Program-made: the position numbers and the translations under genes | Part shown: piece after piece, positions 8,568 to 17,336 of the stretch | Numbering within the stretch: position 1 is the stretch's first letter | Layout: each line of letters opens with the position of its first letter | The notes under the pieces: generated by a model | Seen by the model: only the letters and a program-made list of their open reading frames with translations | Database searches by the model: none | Told to the model about the DNA's origin: nothing | Assembly (NCBI GenBank): GCA_938008535.1 | Contig: CALLKF010000068.1 | Span: 1-63,255, forward strand | Reading direction: 5' to 3' | DNA from: an uncultured Saprospirales bacterium | Lineage (GTDB): Bacteria; Bacteroidota; Bacteroidia; Chitinophagales; JADIYW01 | DNA: 63,255 nucleotides

Positions 8568-8575
8568 TATTTTTG
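8568..8575 (+). promoter_or_regulatory. Candidate -7 box of ricT promoter
   Basis: TATTTTTG matches the Bacteroidota TAnnTTTG -7 consensus. It would give a leader of roughly 105 nt that includes the heptamer tract. No convincing -33 TTTG is at the usual spacing. Confidence 0.4.
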
Positions 8576-8648
8576 TAATGATTCTAAATAACAAAATTTT
8601 TTAGCATCCATATTTTTAACAATTCCGTAAGTTTAAGTAGGTGAGTTT

Positions 8649-8683
8649 ACTTACGACTTATTACTTACGACTTAATACTTTTT
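8649..8683 (+). repeat. Heptamer tract before ricT
   Basis: Five 7-bp blocks: ACTTACG, ACTTATT, ACTTACG, ACTTAAT, ACTTTTT, ending 3 bp before the ATG at 8687. The blocks closely match the tract before mutS2 (50714-50741). Confidence 0.75.
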
Positions 8684-8686
8684 TAA

Positions 8687-10024
8687 ATGAGTTGTAACAG
8701 TTGTGGAACCGTAGTTGGTGGAATACCAACAGGTTGTAAAAGTAACGGACACTGCGCTACAGGCGGTTGTTCTAAATTAGAAGTGCACGATTGGCTCAGC
8801 GATATTGGTGCCGATCCGTTTTCCAAATATAATATTCACGAAGTGAGCTTCAAAAATGGCGCGCGCAAAGGTTTTTACAGAAATGAAAAACGCTTTGATG
8901 TGTTCACTGGCGATTATGTAATTGTGGAGGCAGCACAAGGTTACGATCTTGGACAAGTAACTTTGAGTGGAGAATTGGTGCGTTTGCAAATGAAGAAAAA
9001 ACGTGTGAAAGAAAATTCTGAAGATATCAGAGCAATTTTACGCATCGCGAAAGATAATGAGTTGGATTTGATGGACAGAGCGCGTGCGAAAGAAAAAGAA
9101 ACGATGCTGAAAGCGCGTGTATTGGCTCGTAATTTGGATTTAGATATGAAACTCGGCGATGTTCAGTTTCAGGCAGATGGCAAAAAAGCTACTTTTTATT
9201 ATACGGCAGATGGTCGCGTGGATTTTAGAGAATTGATAAAAGTATTGGCATCTGAGTTTAAAGTGAAAATTGAAATGCGCCAGATTGGTGCGCGACAAGA
9301 AGCTGGTATTGTTGGTGGCATCGGTTCTTGCGGCCGCGAGTTGTGCTGTTCTACTTGGTTAACGAGTTTTAAATCTGTAAATACAACGGCAGCGCGATAC
9401 CAGAATTTATCGATCAACCAAACAAAATTAAGCGGTCAATGTGGTCGTTTAAAATGTTGTTTAAATTATGAATTAGATACTTACTTAGATGCATTGCGCC
9501 ATGTGCCGGAAAGAGCAGAAACCTTGCAGTTGCAAACCGGCGATGCACGTTTAATGAAAACGGATGTACTGAAAGGGTTGATGTATTATACAGTGAAAGG
9601 TTCTAGTACATTTTATCCTTTGACGCTGGAAAATGTGAAAATGGTTTTGGCAATGAATGCAGATGGCAAAAAACCTGCAGAAATTACAGATTTAGCTGAA
9701 GTAGTAGAAAAAACGGCTGAGGAAAGCATAGAATTTGCAGACGTGGTTGGACAAATTACATTGGCATCGTTAGATAGAAAAGACAGAAATAACCGAAATA
9801 AACACAGAAATAGCAATAGTAATAATAACAACAACAATAGAACGAATAACCAGAATAGACCAACAAATCAGCAGCAAAACAAACCTGCAAATACGTCACC
9901 AAATCCGGAAAATAAAACGCAGAATACCAGCCAAAATAATAACCAAAATCGTCCACCGAAGAAGTTTAATAATGGAAACAATAACAATAATCCGAACAAA
10001 AATAATCCACCAAAGAAAGATTAG
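8687..10024 (+). CDS. ricT: RicT / PSP1-domain protein
   Basis: 445 residues. The N-terminus is Cys-rich (CNSCG, GCKSNGHCATGGC), followed by the PSP1 C-terminal domain over about residues 45-270 with the conserved Cys motif GSCGRELCCSTW and the SGQCGRLKCCLNYE block. In Bacillus the homologue RicT works with RicA and RicF as a Fe-S-containing complex affecting RNA maturation; in Bacteroidota its role is not established. Residues about 365-445 are a low-complexity Asn/Gln/Lys/Pro tail, unusual in base composition and probably disordered. The following secreted-protein gene overlaps its end. Confidence 0.9.
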   Translation: MSCNSCGTVVGGIPTGCKSNGHCATGGCSKLEVHDWLSDIGADPFSKYNIHEVSFKNGARKGFYRNEKRFDVFTGDYVIVEAAQGYDLGQVTLSGELVRLQMKKKRVKENSEDIRAILRIAKDNELDLMDRARAKEKETMLKARVLARNLDLDMKLGDVQFQADGKKATFYYTADGRVDFRELIKVLASEFKVKIEMRQIGARQEAGIVGGIGSCGRELCCSTWLTSFKSVNTTAARYQNLSINQTKLSGQCGRLKCCLNYELDTYLDALRHVPERAETLQLQTGDARLMKTDVLKGLMYYTVKGSSTFYPLTLENVKMVLAMNADGKKPAEITDLAEVVEKTAEESIEFADVVGQITLASLDRKDRNNRNKHRNSNSNNNNNNRTNNQNRPTNQQQNKPANTSPNPENKTQNTSQNNNQNRPPKKFNNGNNNNNPNKNNPPKKD

Positions 10025-10610
10025 TTTCGTTGGTAGTTTTCTTATTTTTTTCTGTTTATTAAATACGGTTGCTGCGCAAAATGGTATATCAGAAAAACCA
10101 TTTTTACCGAAAAAATTATTGCCGATTACTTTTAAAAATCAGTTAGCTGCTGTTAACAGAGAATTTATAGTTGCGTATAATATGCGTTTCGATTCTTCGG
10201 CGCGCGATGTACGCAATTACAATATTGAGCAAATCAGAAATTTTATTTACAAGGAAAAAGATTACGAATACGTTTTCCGTTGTCCGTTTTGGATTGCGAT
10301 GGACAGCGCGCGTTATGTGCAACTCATTCCTGAATTGATAAAAGCAATAACCGATGAAACGTTTGTAGGCCTAACAAATGCTGGTGATGTAACGATTTGG
10401 GCGCGTGTGAAAACCGGCGAACTAAAACAAAACTCACTCAATTACCAAATTGATGATGATATCTTCAGAGTTTGCGGCAGAGCGAACTGGATTTTAAAAC
10501 GCTTATCTAAAAATGAATTTGGCAATATCAGAATTGATACACCAATGAAAGATTTGATTGAAATTCAGAAAAAATGGGTGAAGTGGCTGAATACGCTGAA
10601 GGTGAAATGA
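9972..10610 (+). CDS. Secreted protein of unknown function
   Basis: As drawn, 212 residues starting at an ATG inside the Asn-rich tail of ricT (53-bp overlap in another frame). A clear signal-peptide core (about residues 17-35, FVGSFLIFFCLLNTVAAQ) is preceded by a long basic stretch. No ATG lies closer to the hydrophobic core, so either the overlapping start is used or a rare start (ATT at 10020) is. The mature part contains DSARDVRNYNIEQIRNF, CPFWIAMDSARYVQLIPELI and DDDIFRVCGRANWILK. I do not recognise the family. gldH often follows ricT-like genes in Bacteroidota, but this is not GldH: there is no lipobox. Confidence 0.7.
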   Translation: METITIIRTKIIHQRKISFVGSFLIFFCLLNTVAAQNGISEKPFLPKKLLPITFKNQLAAVNREFIVAYNMRFDSSARDVRNYNIEQIRNFIYKEKDYEYVFRCPFWIAMDSARYVQLIPELIKAITDETFVGLTNAGDVTIWARVKTGELKQNSLNYQIDDDIFRVCGRANWILKRLSKNEFGNIRIDTPMKDLIEIQKKWVKWLNTLKVK

Positions 10611-10613
10611 TAT

Positions 10614-10958
10614 TTAGTTTTCAATCAACGGATACTTTCTTTTCCAGAAAAAACCTAATGTAAGCATTACACAAGTCAAAATGCAAATGCCAATTTCTGT
10701 ATAATGATGATCTTGGTTTATAATATGTCGAGAAGCATAAAATACATGTGTTGCAAACGGAAAAATAGCTGATAGAAAATAAATCAGCAATGCATTTTTA
10801 TTTTTTGAAAATAACATGAACCAACAAATTCCGTAGGTTGCATAGTAAATACAATGCCAATAAAATGGTTGTCCATCTTTCTCTATAACATTATAAATAT
10901 GCGTTCCAATTGCAATTGCAAAGAAAATAGACAATAAAATTTGAATGACTGTCTTCAT
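10614..10958 (-). CDS. Small four-helix membrane protein
   Basis: 114 residues with about four hydrophobic segments (near residues 5-20, 33-50, 57-75 and 88-106) and a basic end (WKRKYPLIEN). No family is recognisable. It begins 8 bp after the stop of the YihY-family gene on the same strand, so it is probably the distal gene of that transcript. Its stop lies 4 bp from the convergent stop of the secreted-protein gene. Confidence 0.7.
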   Translation of the reverse strand: MKTVIQILLSIFFAIAIGTHIYNVIEKDGQPFYWHCIYYATYGICWFMLFSKNKNALLIYFLSAIFPFATHVFYASRHIINQDHHYTEIGICILTCVMLTLGFFWKRKYPLIEN

Positions 10959-10965
10959 AAATATT

Positions 10966-11925
10966 TTATTTCAAATCACTTTTATTATCACCTTCACTTT
11001 CACGCAATGCTTTGTTAACGGCAATGCTGTTATTCAATTCAAAGCCAAATAATAAAACTAATGCGTTTAAATAAATTAGCAACATAATTACAATCATGAT
11101 TCCTAATGAACCATATAAACGGTTGAAATTATTTAAGTATGATGTGTAGAATTTAAAAACGATAGACATCAATATAGAAAACAATGTCGCAAACGTTGCA
11201 CCAACAGAAAAATAACGATATCGTTTTTTTACAGATGGACCAAAATAATAAATCAGCGCAAAAATATTGAAGAAACTAAATAAAATTAGAAGTGTTTTAG
11301 TAAATCTTACCACATAAGAAATCACAATATCTTCAGTATGCAGCCAGTTTAAAATGAGTTGTATAAATTCTTTTCCTTTTATAATCAATAAAAATGCGAT
11401 GATGAGTTGCATGCTAATTAAAAAAAGAATTTGAAAGGATGCAATTTTTTTTTGAAAAAAATTTCTTTTCTTAAATGTATTATTCATCTTATCAAAAGCA
11501 CGTATGATAGAATTTACACCATTTGATGCAATAAATAAGGCTAAAAAAAAGTTGATGGAAACTAAACCACCACGTTGCACACTAACAATATCATGAATGG
11601 TTGTTTCTAAAATTGAAAAAATTCCATTTGGTAAAATACCTTTTAAACCATTTAAAATTTTGCTGTCAAAATGATCTATTGGAACATATGGAATTAATGA
11701 AAAGAAAAAAATGATACTTGGAAATGATGCTAAAATAAAAAAATAAGAAATCGATGAAGCGCGAATACTCAATGCATCTTCTTTTATTTCTTCTCTGAAT
11801 TTTAAAACTACATCGTAAATTGGAATGCCTTCAAAACCTGGAAAACTCATACGTTTCAATCTGTCTTGAAATCGCTCCGAACGAACTAAACGTCTGTATT
11901 TTTCTGTTTGTTGTTGAATAGACAT
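10966..11925 (-). CDS. YihY/BrkB-family inner membrane protein
   Basis: 319 residues. The N-terminal cytoplasmic part (about 1-45) contains FPGFEGIPIYDVVLKF. About six transmembrane helices follow, with family features SIRASSISYFFILASFPSI, ASNGVNSIIRAFDKMNNT and the late LYGSLGIMIVIMLLIYLNAL block. The C-terminus is a charged tail (ALRESEGDNKSDLK). These proteins, once mislabelled as ribonuclease BN, have no settled function. A heptamer tract precedes the start. Confidence 0.9.
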   Translation of the reverse strand: MSIQQQTEKYRRLVRSERFQDRLKRMSFPGFEGIPIYDVVLKFREEIKEDALSIRASSISYFFILASFPSIIFFFSLIPYVPIDHFDSKILNGLKGILPNGIFSILETTIHDIVSVQRGGLVSINFFLALFIASNGVNSIIRAFDKMNNTFKKRNFFQKKIASFQILFLISMQLIIAFLLIIKGKEFIQLILNWLHTEDIVISYVVRFTKTLLILFSFFNIFALIYYFGPSVKKRYRYFSVGATFATLFSILMSIVFKFYTSYLNNFNRLYGSLGIMIVIMLLIYLNALVLLFGFELNNSIAVNKALRESEGDNKSDLK

Positions 11926-11934
11926 ACTTGAATA

Positions 11935-11969
11935 GTAGTAAGCAATAAGTCGAAAGTAGTAAGAAATAA
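11935..11969 (-). repeat. Heptamer tract before the YihY-family gene
   Basis: Five blocks read on plus as GTAGTAA, GCAATAA, GTCGAAA, GTAGTAA, GAAATAA. On the mRNA (minus) strand they are G-poor TTACTAC-type blocks, ending 9 bp before the ATG at 11925. Confidence 0.7.
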
Positions 11970-11990
11970 TTAAAAAGCAGAAACTTATTT

Positions 11991-12467
11991 TTATAACTTA
12001 TGTGCAATCTTTGTGTGTTTTTCTTTAGCTTTCTTCTCAGCTTTAGCTAATTTAATTTCTTCTACAAAAAAAGGTCTTAAATGTTCTAAAATTACTTCAG
12101 GAATATGACATCTGCGCAATGATGCTTGTTTTACAAAAACAAATGTAAACTCGCTGGACGTTAATAATTGTTGATGTTGGTTATATATTTCGCCATAAAA
12201 CACCATTTTTTTATCAGGAAATTCTTTGATGATGGTTTTAATATCCATCAATTCATCATATCGTGCAGGTCTGAAATATTTGATGTTCATTTCTACAACT
12301 GGCATAGCAATTCCTAATTCTTCAAAAGTTTTATAAGCAAAATCATGTTTACGCATGGCTTCAGTCCTGCCAATTTCAAAAAATTTGGCATAATGACCAT
12401 GATATACAATTCCTAATGGATCGCAATCATGGTATCGAACTCGTAATTGTATGGTTTCTTCAAACAT
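11991..12467 (-). CDS. Acyl-CoA thioesterase, 4-hydroxybenzoyl-CoA thioesterase (YbgC) type
   Basis: 158 residues with a single hot-dog fold. The catalytic loop RYHDCDPLGIVYHGHYAKFF carries the Asp expected for hydrolysis of acyl-CoA thioesters, and the TEAMR and VEMNIKYFRPARY blocks fit the family. The Lys-rich tail AKAEKKAKEKHTKIAHKL is longer than usual. Its ATG overlaps the mltG stop by one base (TAATG), so the two are translationally coupled. The substrate is not determinable from sequence. Confidence 0.88.
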   Translation of the reverse strand: MFEETIQLRVRYHDCDPLGIVYHGHYAKFFEIGRTEAMRKHDFAYKTFEELGIAMPVVEMNIKYFRPARYDELMDIKTIIKEFPDKKMVFYGEIYNQHQQLLTSSEFTFVFVKQASLRRCHIPEVILEHLRPFFVEEIKLAKAEKKAKEKHTKIAHKL

Positions 12468-13501
12468 TATTTTATATTTCTGTCGTTAAGCGCTTTCTGG
12501 TATCGGCGCGCATTTTCCAGGTGTTGTTCCCAAGTTTCAGCAAAATTGCTATAACCTGAAAAATCTTCTTTTGCACAAAAATACAGATATTTATGCTCTT
12601 CTGCATTTAAAGTTTCTTCAATGCTTTTTATTTCAGGCATACAAATTGGTCCAGGCGGCAAACCTTTATATTTATAGGTGTTGTATGGTGAATCAATGCG
12701 TAAATCAGCATTGGTAACTCTTCGGCTAACACCTAATTTTTTTAACGCAAATAACACCGTTGGATCAGCTTGCAAAGGCATTCCAATTTTCATTCTATTT
12801 ACATAAACGCCAGCAATAATTGGAAACTCGTCGTATTTAGTCGTTTCTTTTTGTATGATTGATGCTAAGATAATGGTTTCGGTAGGCGATAAGCCAATTG
12901 CTTGTGCTTTTTCAACTCGGCTTTCCGTCCAAAATTTATTATATTCTTTCAGCATGCGTTGAATAAATTGCTTTGCTGATGTGTTCCAATAAAATTCATA
13001 AGTATTACCTAAAAATATCGTTGGAAAATTATCTTCTGTTAGTTTTAATGAATCGAGAAATTTTGGATTATTAAATTCTTTTAAAAGATCTTGTTTGGTT
13101 GCTTCAATTTGCACAGAAATTTTCTCGGCTAATTGTTCTTTATTCTGTACGTTATTAAACGTAATGCTAACTGGATCTTGGCTGCCTGCACGCAATTTCC
13201 TTACTAAGAAAAAATTGCTCATATCATTTTTAATGATGTATCTGCCTGGTTTTATATGTTCATTGTATTTTAATTTCTTACAAACCAGTTTAAATGTTTC
13301 CATATTTTTTATGATATGCTGACTTTTAAGTGATTTTAGTACATTTTCATAAGTAGAACCAGTGTAGACTAACAATACATGATACTTTTTGGTCTTGTTA
13401 TCTTGAATATTATCTGAAAATAATAGCTTGTAGAATAGAATAAAGAATGCAAATGCTGAAACAAACAATAGAAGTGCTAAATACGATACTTTTTTTTTCA
13501 T
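12467..13501 (-). CDS. mltG: Endolytic murein transglycosylase MltG
   Basis: Inner-membrane lytic transglycosylase that cuts nascent peptidoglycan strands. I choose the ATG at 13501 (MKKKVSYLALLLFV) over one six codons upstream because it gives a normal N-terminal membrane anchor (about residues 5-27). The YceG domain follows, with the catalytic Glu in ASIIQKET, the strongly conserved VYVNRMKIGMPLQADPTVL, and the SPYNTYKYKGLPPGPICMP block near the C-terminus. The length (344) is usual. The thioesterase gene overlaps its stop. Confidence 0.93.
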   Translation of the reverse strand: MKKKVSYLALLLFVSAFAFFILFYKLLFSDNIQDNKTKKYHVLLVYTGSTYENVLKSLKSQHIIKNMETFKLVCKKLKYNEHIKPGRYIIKNDMSNFFLVRKLRAGSQDPVSITFNNVQNKEQLAEKISVQIEATKQDLLKEFNNPKFLDSLKLTEDNFPTIFLGNTYEFYWNTSAKQFIQRMLKEYNKFWTESRVEKAQAIGLSPTETIILASIIQKETTKYDEFPIIAGVYVNRMKIGMPLQADPTVLFALKKLGVSRRVTNADLRIDSPYNTYKYKGLPPGPICMPEIKSIEETLNAEEHKYLYFCAKEDFSGYSNFAETWEQHLENARRYQKALNDRNIK

Positions 13502-13579
13502 TAATTCAGTTTTATACAATATTGTTTGTCAATACTTTAGGTATTTTTATAAATTTTAATTGTTAAAATTATGTTAAAA

Positions 13580-13631
13580 TACAAAAAAAGTTAAGCAAAC
13601 TCTTGCCAAAGGCAAAAGTTTGTTTAACTTT
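13580..13631 (-). terminator. Long hairpin with minus-strand T run
   Basis: A 21-bp stem with two non-Watson-Crick positions (arms 13587-13607 and 13611-13631, loop AAA). Read on minus it is followed at once by CTTTTTTTG, which suits an intrinsic terminator for leftward transcription. Read on plus it would be the first hairpin of a candidate small RNA. Confidence 0.6.
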
Positions 13632-13703
13632 GTGTCAGGGTTTTTATGTTTCTAGACTTTAGGGTCTCTCGGGCTTTACGCAATGTAAGGCCCGATTTTT
13701 TTT
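13587..13703 (+). ncRNA. Candidate small RNA between mltG and gcvP
   Basis: There is no reading frame here. In order on plus: the long hairpin 13587-13631, a small AGAC/GTCT hairpin (around 13653-13666), and an 11-bp GC-rich hairpin ending in eight T. Three stems ending in an intrinsic terminator, in a gap with no plus-strand gene on either side, is a small-RNA layout. The 5' end is unknown and could lie up to about 13540. I see no match to 6S, SRP, tmRNA or RNase P motifs. Confidence 0.45.
13669..13703 (+). terminator. Intrinsic terminator, plus strand
   Basis: Stem TCGGGCTTTAC with GTAAGGCCCGA (one G-U pair), loop GCAAT, followed by T8 at 13696-13703. No plus-strand protein gene lies upstream within the gap, which is why a small RNA is proposed. 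Confidence 0.75.
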
Positions 13704-14338
13704 GTATCAAATAATATAGTTTTTTTATTTTTTAGGGTTTTTATAAAAAAAGTATGTTTCGATATTTCAATAAGTGCTAGTATCTCTTATTGACAATGTA
13801 AAGTTGCACAAACAAATTCCAAGTTAGTAACGAACTTTATTTTTGTTGTGACACAATTAAAAAAGAGATTTTGAATAAAAATAACTGATAATCAATGATT
13901 TATATTTTAAATAACTAAGCTAATTGTGACAAAATATGACCCGTTTTAGGACTATTACAAGCCAAAAATCACTAAATTATTTTTCAGAATCAGTAAAACT
14001 GATAGATTTCTAGTAAAAACTAAGTAATAAATTCTTTTTTGAGCTAAGAATCCAAACCATCATTAATTGCACGGCTTGCATTAACGACAGATTTTACTCA
14101 TTTTACTGAAAACACATTTTGAGTTTTCTATTTAATAAATCTTTTTTTGATACCAACTAAAATATAGTTTGTATCATTCAATACCTAAAATTACAATTTT
14201 TACAATGGTCTATAATATCACTTTTTTTGTAGATGTGCTATTAAGATGTGCTATAAAAATTATTTACACTTCTTCTTTTTAATTGATAATCAGTCTGTTA
14301 AATCTTTTAATAGATTGTGATTTGTGACATATAAAATG
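13704..14338. other. AT-rich non-coding gap before gcvP 3' end
   Basis: 635 bp without a plausible gene on either strand. The only structure I see is an imperfect 12-bp inverted repeat, TGATACCAACTA (14148-14159) with TAGTTTGTATCA (14165-14176), and a short direct repeat GATGTGCTAT near 14232-14255. No 21-bp periodicity was apparent. Confidence 0.6.
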
Positions 14339-17197
14339 CTATTTTGCATACGCTTCAATCGGTAAACAAGTACAAATTAAATTTCTGTCACCGTAAGTAT
14401 TGTCAATTTTTGCCACACTTGGCCAGAATTTAGCTTGTTTTGTATACTCAATTGGAAATGCAGCTTCTTCTCTTGTGTAAGCGTGCTGCCATTCACTTGA
14501 AACTACTTCATTTACTGTATGTGGCGCGTTTATGATCGGATTGTCTTGTTGTGTGTATTTGCCGTCTAAAATCGCCTGCATTTCGCTTCTGATCGATAAC
14601 AATGCATCGCAGAATTTATCCAGTTCTTCTTTGCTTTCGCTTTCTGTCGGTTCTATCATTAATGTGCCAGGAACCGGAAACGCTACGGTTGGCGCATGGT
14701 AGCCATAATCCATCAAACGTTTTGCAACATCTACTGCATCAACTCCAGTATCTTTTTTAAATGGACGTAAATCCATGATAAACTCATGTGCTACTCTACC
14801 ATTTTTTCCTGCATATAAAATAGGAAAATGTTTTTCCACTTTCGCTTTAATATAATTAGCATTCAGAATAGCATATTTTGTTGAATTTGTAATGCCTTCT
14901 TCGCCTAACATTTTGATATAAGCATACGAAATCAATAAAATTGCAGCACTGCCAAACGGTGCAGCAGAAATTGCTGGAATTGGATTGGAACCGCCTGTTT
15001 TTACCACTGGATTTCCCGGTAAGAATGGTGCTAAATCTGCAGTACAGCAAATCGGACCCATGCCTGGACCACCACCACCATGTGGTATCGCAAATGTTTT
15101 ATGTAAATTAATATGATTCACGTCAGCACCAATGTTTGCTGGTGAAGTCAGACCAACCTGTGCATTCATATTGGCGCCATCCATATAAACTTTTCCACCG
15201 TGCTGATGAATTACATCGCAAATTTCAATTATTGATTCTTCAAAAACACCATGTGTTGATGGATACGTTACCATTAAGCAAGATAAATTTGCAGCATGTT
15301 GTTCTGCTTTTGCTTTCAAATCAGCAACATCAATATTTCCAAGATCATCACATTTTACCAACACGATTTCCATGCCAGCCATTGCAGCACTTGCAGGATT
15401 GGTGCCATGTGCAGAAGTTGGTATTAAGGCCACATTTCTATGTAAATCACCGCGAGAAACATGATATGCGCGAATAACCATTAAGCCAGCATATTCACCT
15501 TGTGCGCCTGAATTTGGCTGTAATGAAGTTGCTGCAAAACCGGTGATTTTTGCCAGATCATTTTCTAATTCTGTAATAATTTCTCTGTAACCTATGGTTT
15601 GATTTTCCGGTGCAAATGGATGAATATGTGCAAACTCAGACCAACTTAATGGAACCAATTCAGATGTTGCGTTTAATTTCATCGTGCAGCTTCCTAATGG
15701 AATCATTGAAAATGCCAGTGACAAATCTTTTGCTTCTAAACGTTTGATATAACGAAGCATTTCTGTTTCTGACTGATAGGTATTAAAAACAGGATGCGTT
15801 AAATAATCAGAAGTACGTTGTAAATTTTCAGGAATTTGTAATGCCGGATTTTCTAATAAAGCAGTTGTATGATTTGTATTTTTCGCAGCAGCAAAAACAT
15901 TTACAATATTTTCTAAATCTGTTGGTGATGTAGTTTCATCAACAGAAATACCTATTGTTCCGTCGTTATTATATCTAAAATTGATTTCGCTTTTTTCAGC
16001 AATTTCTTTGATAGCAGTTGCATTTTCAACTTCGATTCTCAACGTATCAAAATAATAGTTATTCAAATTTTTGAAACCGATCTTTTGTATTTCATTTGCT
16101 AATTGAACGGTTTTTTGATGAACGTTCAACGCAATATTTTTGATACCATCTTTTCCATGATAAACTGCGTACATACTAGCCATAATTGCTAATAACGCTT
16201 GTGCAGTACAAATATTGGATGTCGCTTTTTCGCGTTTAATATGTTGCTCGCGAGTTTGCAAAGCCATACGCAACGCACGATTGCCATGTTTGTCCACAGA
16301 AACACCAATTAATCGGCCTGGCATCTGGCGAACGAATTCTTCTTTACAAGCAAAAAATGCAGCATGTGGTCCGCCAAAACCCATGGGAACGCCAAAACGT
16401 TGTGAATTTCCAATAGCAATATCAGCGCCTAGTTCGCCTGGTGAAGTTAATAATGCTAAGCTTAAGATATCAGCAGCCATTACTACATATACTTCTTTTT
16501 CTTTGCAAGATTTTATAATTGAAGTATAATCGACGATTTCGCCATTTCCGTTTGGATATTGTACTAACAATGCGAAATATTCTTCACTTGCTTCAAACGT
16601 AGATGCATTTCCAACAACAATTTCAAAATTTAACGGCAACGCGCGGCCTCTGATCACATCGATGGTTTGCGGAAATACGTTTTCATCAATAAACATTTTA
16701 TTGGCAACAGCTTTGCCTTTCGCACGACTTCGCACATCATGCAATAAATGCATCGCTTCAGCTGCAGCAGTGCCTTCATCCAGTAAAGATGCGTTGGCAA
16801 CAGGCAAACCGGTTAAATCAGTGATCATGGTTTGAAAATTCAACAATGCTTCTAATCTGCCTTGAGAAATTTCTGCCTGATACGGCGTGTATTGTGTGTA
16901 CCAACCTGGATTTTCAAAAATATTGCGTTGAATAACGCCTGGAACGATTGTATTGAAATAACCTAATCCGATGTATGATTTGAATACTTTATTCTTTTCT
17001 GCAATCGATTTCAATTCCTGTAAATATTGATATTCTGCCTTTGGAGCACCAATATTCATGGAGTTTTTCAGTCGTATGTTGGCTGGAACAGTTTCGTCAA
17101 TTAATTGGTCTAAAGATGTAACGCCAATGGTTTGTAACATCGCTTGTAAATCTGTTGCTCTTGGTCCGATATGGCGTGCTTGAAATTCGTTTTGCAT
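14339..17197 (-). CDS. gcvP: Glycine dehydrogenase (decarboxylating), P protein
   Basis: 952 residues, a single-chain P protein of the glycine cleavage system: PLP-dependent decarboxylation of glycine and transfer of the aminomethyl group to the lipoyl arm of GcvH. Both homologous halves are present. The N-terminal half starts with FQARHIGP and contains YTPYQAEISQGRLEALLNFQ; the C-terminal half carries SMIPLGSCTMKLNA and the PLP-lysine site NLHKTFAIPHGGGGPGMGP (around residue 700). No gcvT or gcvH is adjacent. A TATATTTG box lies 29 bp upstream of the ATG. No glycine riboswitch is visible in the short leader. Confidence 0.97.
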   Translation of the reverse strand: MQNEFQARHIGPRATDLQAMLQTIGVTSLDQLIDETVPANIRLKNSMNIGAPKAEYQYLQELKSIAEKNKVFKSYIGLGYFNTIVPGVIQRNIFENPGWYTQYTPYQAEISQGRLEALLNFQTMITDLTGLPVANASLLDEGTAAAEAMHLLHDVRSRAKGKAVANKMFIDENVFPQTIDVIRGRALPLNFEIVVGNASTFEASEEYFALLVQYPNGNGEIVDYTSIIKSCKEKEVYVVMAADILSLALLTSPGELGADIAIGNSQRFGVPMGFGGPHAAFFACKEEFVRQMPGRLIGVSVDKHGNRALRMALQTREQHIKREKATSNICTAQALLAIMASMYAVYHGKDGIKNIALNVHQKTVQLANEIQKIGFKNLNNYYFDTLRIEVENATAIKEIAEKSEINFRYNNDGTIGISVDETTSPTDLENIVNVFAAAKNTNHTTALLENPALQIPENLQRTSDYLTHPVFNTYQSETEMLRYIKRLEAKDLSLAFSMIPLGSCTMKLNATSELVPLSWSEFAHIHPFAPENQTIGYREIITELENDLAKITGFAATSLQPNSGAQGEYAGLMVIRAYHVSRGDLHRNVALIPTSAHGTNPASAAMAGMEIVLVKCDDLGNIDVADLKAKAEQHAANLSCLMVTYPSTHGVFEESIIEICDVIHQHGGKVYMDGANMNAQVGLTSPANIGADVNHINLHKTFAIPHGGGGPGMGPICCTADLAPFLPGNPVVKTGGSNPIPAISAAPFGSAAILLISYAYIKMLGEEGITNSTKYAILNANYIKAKVEKHFPILYAGKNGRVAHEFIMDLRPFKKDTGVDAVDVAKRLMDYGYHAPTVAFPVPGTLMIEPTESESKEELDKFCDALLSIRSEMQAILDGKYTQQDNPIINAPHTVNEVVSSEWQHAYTREEAAFPIEYTKQAKFWPSVAKIDNTYGDRNLICTCLPIEAYAK

Positions 17198-17225
17198 GTG
17201 TATTTAGGTTGAATTTTTGAATGAC

Positions 17226-17233
17226 CAAATATA
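17226..17233 (-). promoter_or_regulatory. Candidate -7 box of gcvP promoter
   Basis: On minus the sequence is TATATTTG, a full match to TAnnTTTG, placing transcription start about 20 nt before the gcvP ATG. A -33 TTTG is not evident. Confidence 0.5.
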
Positions 17234-17336
17234 CGACACTTGAAAGGCATTTTAGTTTTAAGAAATTGTATGTTGAAAAAAGGAAAAGAAGTGTTGATTA
17301 GAATTGTACAGGGTTGTTTTATTAAAGATCTTGCCA

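Noticed and set aside
9972..10610. GldH gliding lipoprotein
   Set aside because: gldH often follows ricT-like genes in Bacteroidota, but this protein has no lipobox and no GldH sequence features.
13587..13703. 6S RNA, SRP RNA or RNase P RNA
   Set aside because: Too short or lacking the conserved motifs of these RNAs; left as an unassigned candidate.
14339..17197. Several short frames inside gcvP on both strands
   Set aside because: All are shadows of the full-length, motif-complete gcvP.
17198..17336. Glycine riboswitch before gcvP
   Set aside because: The leader predicted from the -7 box is about 20 nt, too short, and no tandem aptamer-like structure is visible.
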